This document shows, piece by piece, positions 7,310-10,139 of a DNA stretch of 10,139 bases (within the stretch, counting starts at the first letter, position 1; each line of letters starts with the position of its first letter). Made by a program: the position numbers and the translations under genes. This stretch comes from Planctomycetia bacterium. Its GTDB lineage: Bacteria; Planctomycetota; UBA1135; GCA-002686595. The DNA lies in the NCBI GenBank assembly GCA_005778045.1, contig SXKQ01000126.1, positions 1-10,139 of the forward strand, given 5' to 3'. Under the pieces are notes generated by a model. That model saw only the letters and a program-made list of their open reading frames with translations. It made no database searches and was not told where the DNA came from.

Positions 7310-7926
7310 CGCGACTCTCCCGAGAGCAACTTGCGGGCCTTGAATACGTACGAGAGACCCGAGCCCACCGAGGTTACGAGCGTGAGCCACACGAGCGCGT
7401 GCCCCGCGAGCTCCCAGCGTCCGCGGGCGGCGTCCGACAGCTCGAAGGCGTGCATCCCCATCGGAATCCCGATCGCCCAGCACTGCACGAGCATCTTCAC
7501 CTTGCCGAACCAGTCAGCCGGGAATGCATGGCCGAGGCTCTCGACGTAGCCGCGAATACCCGTGACGAGAAACTCGCGTGCGAGCACGACGACCACCACC
7601 CACGCGGGGAAGAACTCCCGCGACCACGGCAGCACCGCGAGGTAGATCATCGCGCCCATCACGAGCACCTTGTCGACGAATGGATCGGCGATGCGCCCGA
7701 AGGCGGTGATGTGGTTGCCGCGCCGCGCGAGCCAGCCGTCGAGAATGTCCGAGAGCGCGATCGCCACGAACAGCCACAGGCACGCGTGCATCTCGGTCCG
7801 CCGCGTCATGAGCTGGTCCGCCGTCGCGTCCCCGATGCGCGCGAGCAGCACGAACAGCGCCGCCGCGCCGGCGAAGCGCATCGCCGTGATGCGATTGGGC
7901 CAGTGCGCGAAGACGCCGGCGGCCAT
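7306..7926 (-). CDS. pgsA: CDP-diacylglycerol--glycerol-3-phosphate 3-phosphatidyltransferase
   Basis: PgsA is an inner-membrane enzyme that joins CDP-diacylglycerol and glycerol 3-phosphate to form phosphatidylglycerophosphate plus CMP. The 206 residues contain a perfect CDP-alcohol phosphatidyltransferase signature, DGx2ARx8Gx3Dx3D, at D63-G64, A67-R68, G77, D81 and D85. NRITAMRF near the N-terminus, AREFLVTGIRG (116-126) and GKVKMLVQ (141-148) point to PgsA rather than phosphatidylserine or cardiolipin synthases. Several hydrophobic helices are visible (for example 16-30, 48-62, 88-99, 107-123 and 173-190). The ATG at 7926 shares its A with the TGA of rimO (TGATG), and the 3' end overlaps pgpA by four bases. 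A longer open frame upstream lies over rimO and shows no family similarity, so I reject it. The position behind rimO matches a synteny known in several phyla. Confidence 0.96.
   Translation of the reverse strand: MAAGVFAHWPNRITAMRFAGAAALFVLLARIGDATADQLMTRRTEMHACLWLFVAIALSDILDGWLARRGNHITAFGRIADPFVDKVLVMGAMIYLAVLPWSREFFPAWVVVVVLAREFLVTGIRGYVESLGHAFPADWFGKVKMLVQCWAIGIPMGMHAFELSDAARGRWELAGHALVWLTLVTSVGSGLSYVFKARKLLSGESR
7317..7321 (-). promoter_or_regulatory. Shine-Dalgarno GGGAG for pgpA, inside the pgsA coding end
   Basis: On the minus strand GGGAG ends 7 bases before ATG 7309. It supports this start over longer upstream readings of the frame and is consistent with coupled translation of pgsA and pgpA. 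Confidence 0.5.
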
Positions 7927-9269
7927 CAGCCCCGCACCGCTTTCGCGACGAGGTTCGACTCTGCGTCGAGGCCCTCGACCTTGACGCGCAGTCGCTTGCC
8001 GACGCCGAGCTTGCGTCCGGTGACGAGCGTGACGAGGTCGACCTCGGGGGCGTCCATGTCGCCGCGCGCCACGTTCGGCACTCCGCGCGCCGGCGAGCTC
8101 TCGTCGATCACGACGTCGAACTCCGTGCCGACGAGCGCCTGCTGCTCGGCGCGCAGGACCTCGTCGCGCGCCGCGAGCACCGCGCGCTGGCGCGCCTTGG
8201 CTTCCTTGTCGCTCACGCGCCCGGGCAGGTCGAAGCCCGACGTACCCTCCTCGGGCGAGTACGTGAACGCTCCGAGACGCGCGAGGCGGTACTCGCGGAT
8301 GAACGCGCACAGCTCCTCGACGTCCTTCTCGGTCTCGCCCGGAAAGCCGACCAGCACGGTCGTACGCAGGGTGATGCCGGGGATCTCGCTGCGCAGTCGG
8401 TCGAGCAGTTTACGCACCTGCTCGCCAGAGCCCGCGCGCCGCATCGCGCGCAGCATCGGCGTCGCGATGTGCTGCACAGGAATGTCGAGGTAGCGCGCCA
8501 CGCGCGGATGGTTCGCGAGCAGATCGGCGAGTCCCCAGGGGAAGCGGTTGGGGTACGCGTACATCACGCGTACCTTGTGCTCGCCGTCGAGGTCCGCGAG
8601 CGAGCGCACGAGCGCGTCGAGCTCGAGCCCCATGTCGCGCCCCCACGCCGTCGAGTCCTCGGCGACGATCACGAGCTCCTTCACGCCCGCGCCGATCAGC
8701 TCGCGCGCCTCCGAGAGCACGTCGTCGGGGCGCTTGGAGCGGTGCGGGCCGCGGATAGCTGGGATGGCGCAGAACGAGCAGGTGTGGTCGCAGCCGTGGC
8801 TGATGCGCAGGTACGCGTAGGAGCCCGGAGTCGAGAGCAGACGCGACTCGTCGCGCGTCGCCTCGCGCAGGCCGCCGTTGTCGAGGTAGCGCGGAGCCGT
8901 CCGGCCCTGGGACAGGTCGGAAATGGCTTTGGCGAGCGCCTTGCCGTCGGAGATTTCGGCGAAGATGTCGACCAAAGGAAAGCGCTTCTGCAAGTCGCGC
9001 TGGAAGCGCTGCACGAGACAGCCCGCGACGACCACGCGCTCGAGCTCGCCGCGCTTCTTCTTCGCGCACAGGCGGCGGATCTGGCTCTCGGACTCCTCGC
9101 GGGCCGGACCGATGAACGAGCAAGTGTTGAGCACGACGGTGTCTGCCTGCTCGGGATCGCCCGAGATGATCAGACCTTCGTCGACGAGACGACCGAGGAT
9201 CAGTTCGGAATCGATTTGGTTGCGGGCGCACCCGAGGTGCACCAGCGAGACGACGGCGGGGTTGGGCAC
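7926..9269 (-). CDS. rimO: Ribosomal protein S12 methylthiotransferase RimO
   Basis: RimO is a cytoplasmic radical SAM enzyme with two iron-sulfur clusters that adds a methylthio group to a conserved aspartate of ribosomal protein S12. From GTG 9269 it has 447 residues, near the 441 of E. coli RimO. The N-terminal cluster cysteines are C14 (LGCARNQIDSE), C50 (LNTCSFIGPA) and C84 (VAGCLVQR). The radical SAM CX3CX2C motif is C160, C164 and C167 (GCDHTCSFC). The C-terminal TRAM domain has DMDAPEVD, the RimO version rather than that of the tRNA enzyme MiaB. The start is chosen because family similarity begins here. The frame stays open to 9392, but that part covers a strong hairpin and gives a low-complexity, unmatched sequence. 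No clear ribosome site precedes GTG 9269. It is probably the first gene of the six-gene cluster. Confidence 0.94.
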   Translation of the reverse strand: MPNPAVVSLVHLGCARNQIDSELILGRLVDEGLIISGDPEQADTVVLNTCSFIGPAREESESQIRRLCAKKKRGELERVVVAGCLVQRFQRDLQKRFPLVDIFAEISDGKALAKAISDLSQGRTAPRYLDNGGLREATRDESRLLSTPGSYAYLRISHGCDHTCSFCAIPAIRGPHRSKRPDDVLSEARELIGAGVKELVIVAEDSTAWGRDMGLELDALVRSLADLDGEHKVRVMYAYPNRFPWGLADLLANHPRVARYLDIPVQHIATPMLRAMRRAGSGEQVRKLLDRLRSEIPGITLRTTVLVGFPGETEKDVEELCAFIREYRLARLGAFTYSPEEGTSGFDLPGRVSDKEAKARQRAVLAARDEVLRAEQQALVGTEFDVVIDESSPARGVPNVARGDMDAPEVDLVTLVTGRKLGVGKRLRVKVEGLDAESNLVAKAVRG

Positions 9270-9434
9270 GGGGCGTGGCTCGTTCAGGGTCCGCGGCCGA
9301 AAGCGCTCGCGGGGGGGCAGGATACCGCAGCCCGACGCAGGCCCGAAAGCGAGCCGGGAATCCTCTCCGGAAGCGCGCGGGGCGCCCCTCATCAGGGACG
9401 CCCCGCGTTCCGCTCCACCGTGGTTGGCCGGAAT
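9270..9434 (-). other. Intergenic region between ftsK-like gene and rimO
   Basis: This 165-base region contains a strong hairpin near the ftsK end and otherwise no recognisable gene. It is the only place in the minus-strand cluster with room for a promoter. A TATCCT (9319-9324, minus strand) could be a -10 element, but no convincing -35 lies at the right distance, so I do not call a promoter. A run of seven C (9310-9317 area, minus strand) follows it. Confidence 0.5.
9376..9407 (-). terminator. Strong hairpin after the ftsK-like gene, terminator-like without a U-run
   Basis: On the minus strand, 14 bases at 9407-9394 (CGCGGGGCGTCCCT) pair with 9389-9376 (AGGGGCGCCCCGCG) around a GATG loop. 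All pairs are Watson-Crick except one G-U. It begins 27 bases after the ftsK-like stop. No T-run follows (CTTCCGGAGAGG), so it may be a non-canonical terminator, an mRNA-stabilising 3' end or a processing site. In the plus-strand direction one pair becomes an A-C mismatch, which favours function on the minus strand. Confidence 0.55.
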
Positions 9435-10139
9435 TCACTCGGCGATGCCGACCTTCTCTTGCCACTCGTCCGCGCTCATCAGGATGTCGCGGCGCTGGCC
9501 ACCGAGGTACGGCCCGATCAGGCCGACGTCCTGCAGCTGGTCGAGCACCGTGGTCGCGACCTTGAAGTCCATCTGGAACTCGCGCTGGAGCATCGAGACC
9601 GCCACGCGGTTGCGCTCGAGGAACAGGCAGCCGGCCTTGTAGGTCGGCTCGGGCAGGAAGACGCGCGAGATCGAGCGGGCCGGAGCGGGCGTCAGCACAA
9701 AGTCGGACATCGTGGGCGCCGCCTCGGCTTCCACTTCGGCCTCGGCGACCTGCTGGGGCTGCACGCTCGCGACCGGGGTCGGGGCGATGCTGGCGGTCGA
9801 GGGGGCCGTGCGCGGCTCGGTGGCGAACGCGACAGCCTTCGCGCCGCGGCCCTTGGACGGACGGATCGGCTCGGGTTCGAGGTCGGCGAACAGCGACGGC
9901 TGCACGGACTCGACCTCCGCGACCGGCGACTCCTCCTGAGCCCGCGCCTGATCGGAGTTCGCTTCGCAGCGCACCTCGACCATCGGCTCGACGTGCTCGG
10001 CCGCAACCACGGGGGCCTCCTCGTCGACCTCGCAGGCCTCGCACTCTTCCTCGTCCTCGAACTCGTCGGCGGCGGCCTCCGCGACCGGCTGCTCTGCCTC
10101 GTCCTGCTCGTCGAGTTCCTCCTCGTCGAGTTCCTCCTC
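9435..10139 (-). CDS. ftsK: FtsK/SpoIIIE-like DNA translocase, C-terminal part: acidic linker plus gamma-type winged helix (5' end outside window)
   Basis: The frame is open from the right edge to TGA at 9435-9437, giving 234 visible residues. The last 69 (about 9438-9644) resemble the FtsK gamma winged helix that reads polar DNA signals: RNRVAVSMLQREFQM, then VLDQLQDVGLIGP and GGQRRDIL. The 165 residues before it are low-complexity, rich in Glu, Asp, Ala, Val and Pro, and include LDEEE repeats and four scattered Cys. No motor domain (Walker A or B) is visible. If this is FtsK, the motor must lie further upstream, separated from gamma by an unusually long linker. The recognition helix (DFKVATTVLDQL) differs from the usual GYNRAARI-type sequence. 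The neighbouring rimO-pgsA order supports ftsK, because that synteny is common. An alternative is a separate protein that borrowed the gamma domain. A GTG at 10010 could start a shorter product, but the open frame upstream argues against it. Confidence 0.68.
   Translation of the reverse strand, partial: EEELDEEELDEQDEAEQPVAEAAADEFEDEEECEACEVDEEAPVVAAEHVEPMVEVRCEANSDQARAQEESPVAEVESVQPSLFADLEPEPIRPSKGRGAKAVAFATEPRTAPSTASIAPTPVASVQPQQVAEAEVEAEAAPTMSDFVLTPAPARSISRVFLPEPTYKAGCLFLERNRVAVSMLQREFQMDFKVATTVLDQLQDVGLIGPYLGGQRRDILMSADEWQEKVGIAE
10107..10139 (-). repeat. Perfect 15-base tandem repeat in the acidic linker
   Basis: Two identical 15-base units (10107-10121 and 10122-10136, plus strand CTCGTCGAGTTCCTC) sit side by side, and a third begins at the window edge. 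On the minus strand they encode repeated E-E-L-D-E blocks in frame. Copy number may vary without a frameshift, and the full tract length is not visible. Confidence 0.85.

Noticed and set aside
7927..8310. Upstream extension of the pgsA frame into rimO
   Set aside because: Arg/Gly-rich shadow of rimO; ATG 7926 gives a normal-length PgsA with a TGATG overlap.
9319..9347. Possible sigma-70-type promoter before rimO (TATCCT with TTTCGG 18 bases upstream, minus strand)
   Set aside because: The -35 is too far from TTGACA and the rest is G+C-rich; not distinguishable from chance.
9270..9392. Upstream extension of rimO by 41 codons to 9392
   Set aside because: The added sequence contains the terminator-like hairpin and has no match to RimO, whose similarity begins right after GTG 9269.
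8410..10044. 544-codon minus-strand open frame spanning rimO and the ftsK-like end in another frame
   Set aside because: It runs through the intergenic hairpin and the RimO radical SAM region out of frame; Arg/Gly/Ala-rich without motifs.
1..10139. CRISPR arrays, tRNA or rRNA genes, insertion sequences, attachment sites, defence or biosynthetic clusters
   Set aside because: I looked on both strands and found no repeats-with-spacers, tRNA-like cloverleaf, transposase motif or flanking direct repeats; the content is housekeeping apart from the glutaminase-like gene and the phosphatase.

Overview
The window is a compact, very G+C-rich (about two thirds or more by eye) stretch of a bacterial chromosome. 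It is almost entirely coding, with eight genes, no RNA genes, no CRISPR array and no mobile elements. No gene fixes the phylum. The glutaminase-A-like secreted protein with a C-terminal beta-rich domain, next to these housekeeping genes, is the kind of content I associate with Planctomycetota, but other high-G+C Gram-negative phyla are possible. Treat that as a weak guess.

Layout. Positions 2-319 (+) hold the 3' end of carA (carbamoyl-phosphate synthase small subunit). After 21 bases comes a 761-codon secreted protein of the glutaminase A / DUF4965 type (341-2626, +), preceded by a Shine-Dalgarno sequence and a small hairpin. Its stop lies 4 bases from the stop of the first gene of a minus-strand cluster. 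That cluster, in transcription order from high to low coordinates, is: the 3' end of an ftsK-like gene (9435-10139), a 165-base intergenic region with a strong hairpin, rimO (7926-9269), pgsA (7306-7926), pgpA (6821-7309), a membrane HAMP plus SpoIIE/PP2C-type phosphatase (5215-6819), a MazG-like protein (4927-5211) and priA (2631-4916).

From rimO to priA every junction is an overlap (1 or 4 bases) or a gap of 1, 3 or 10 bases, so the six genes are very probably one operon with translational coupling. PgsA and PgpA catalyse consecutive steps of phosphatidylglycerol synthesis, and their genes share an ATGA overlap. RimO modifies ribosomal protein S12, PriA restarts stalled replication forks, and the MazG-like protein probably hydrolyses nucleotides. 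The operon therefore mixes membrane lipid synthesis, translation and genome maintenance. The order ftsK-rimO-pgsA is a synteny seen in several bacterial phyla; the genes after it (pgpA, phosphatase, mazG-like, priA) are the local part.

I see no clear new system. The most unusual points are two proteins whose family is recognisable but whose signature residues look eroded: the glutaminase-like protein, and the phosphatase, in which two of the expected metal-binding aspartates are replaced. A third is the FtsK-like C-terminus, which carries a long acidic linker in front of a divergent gamma domain and a perfect 15-base tandem repeat running off the window edge.
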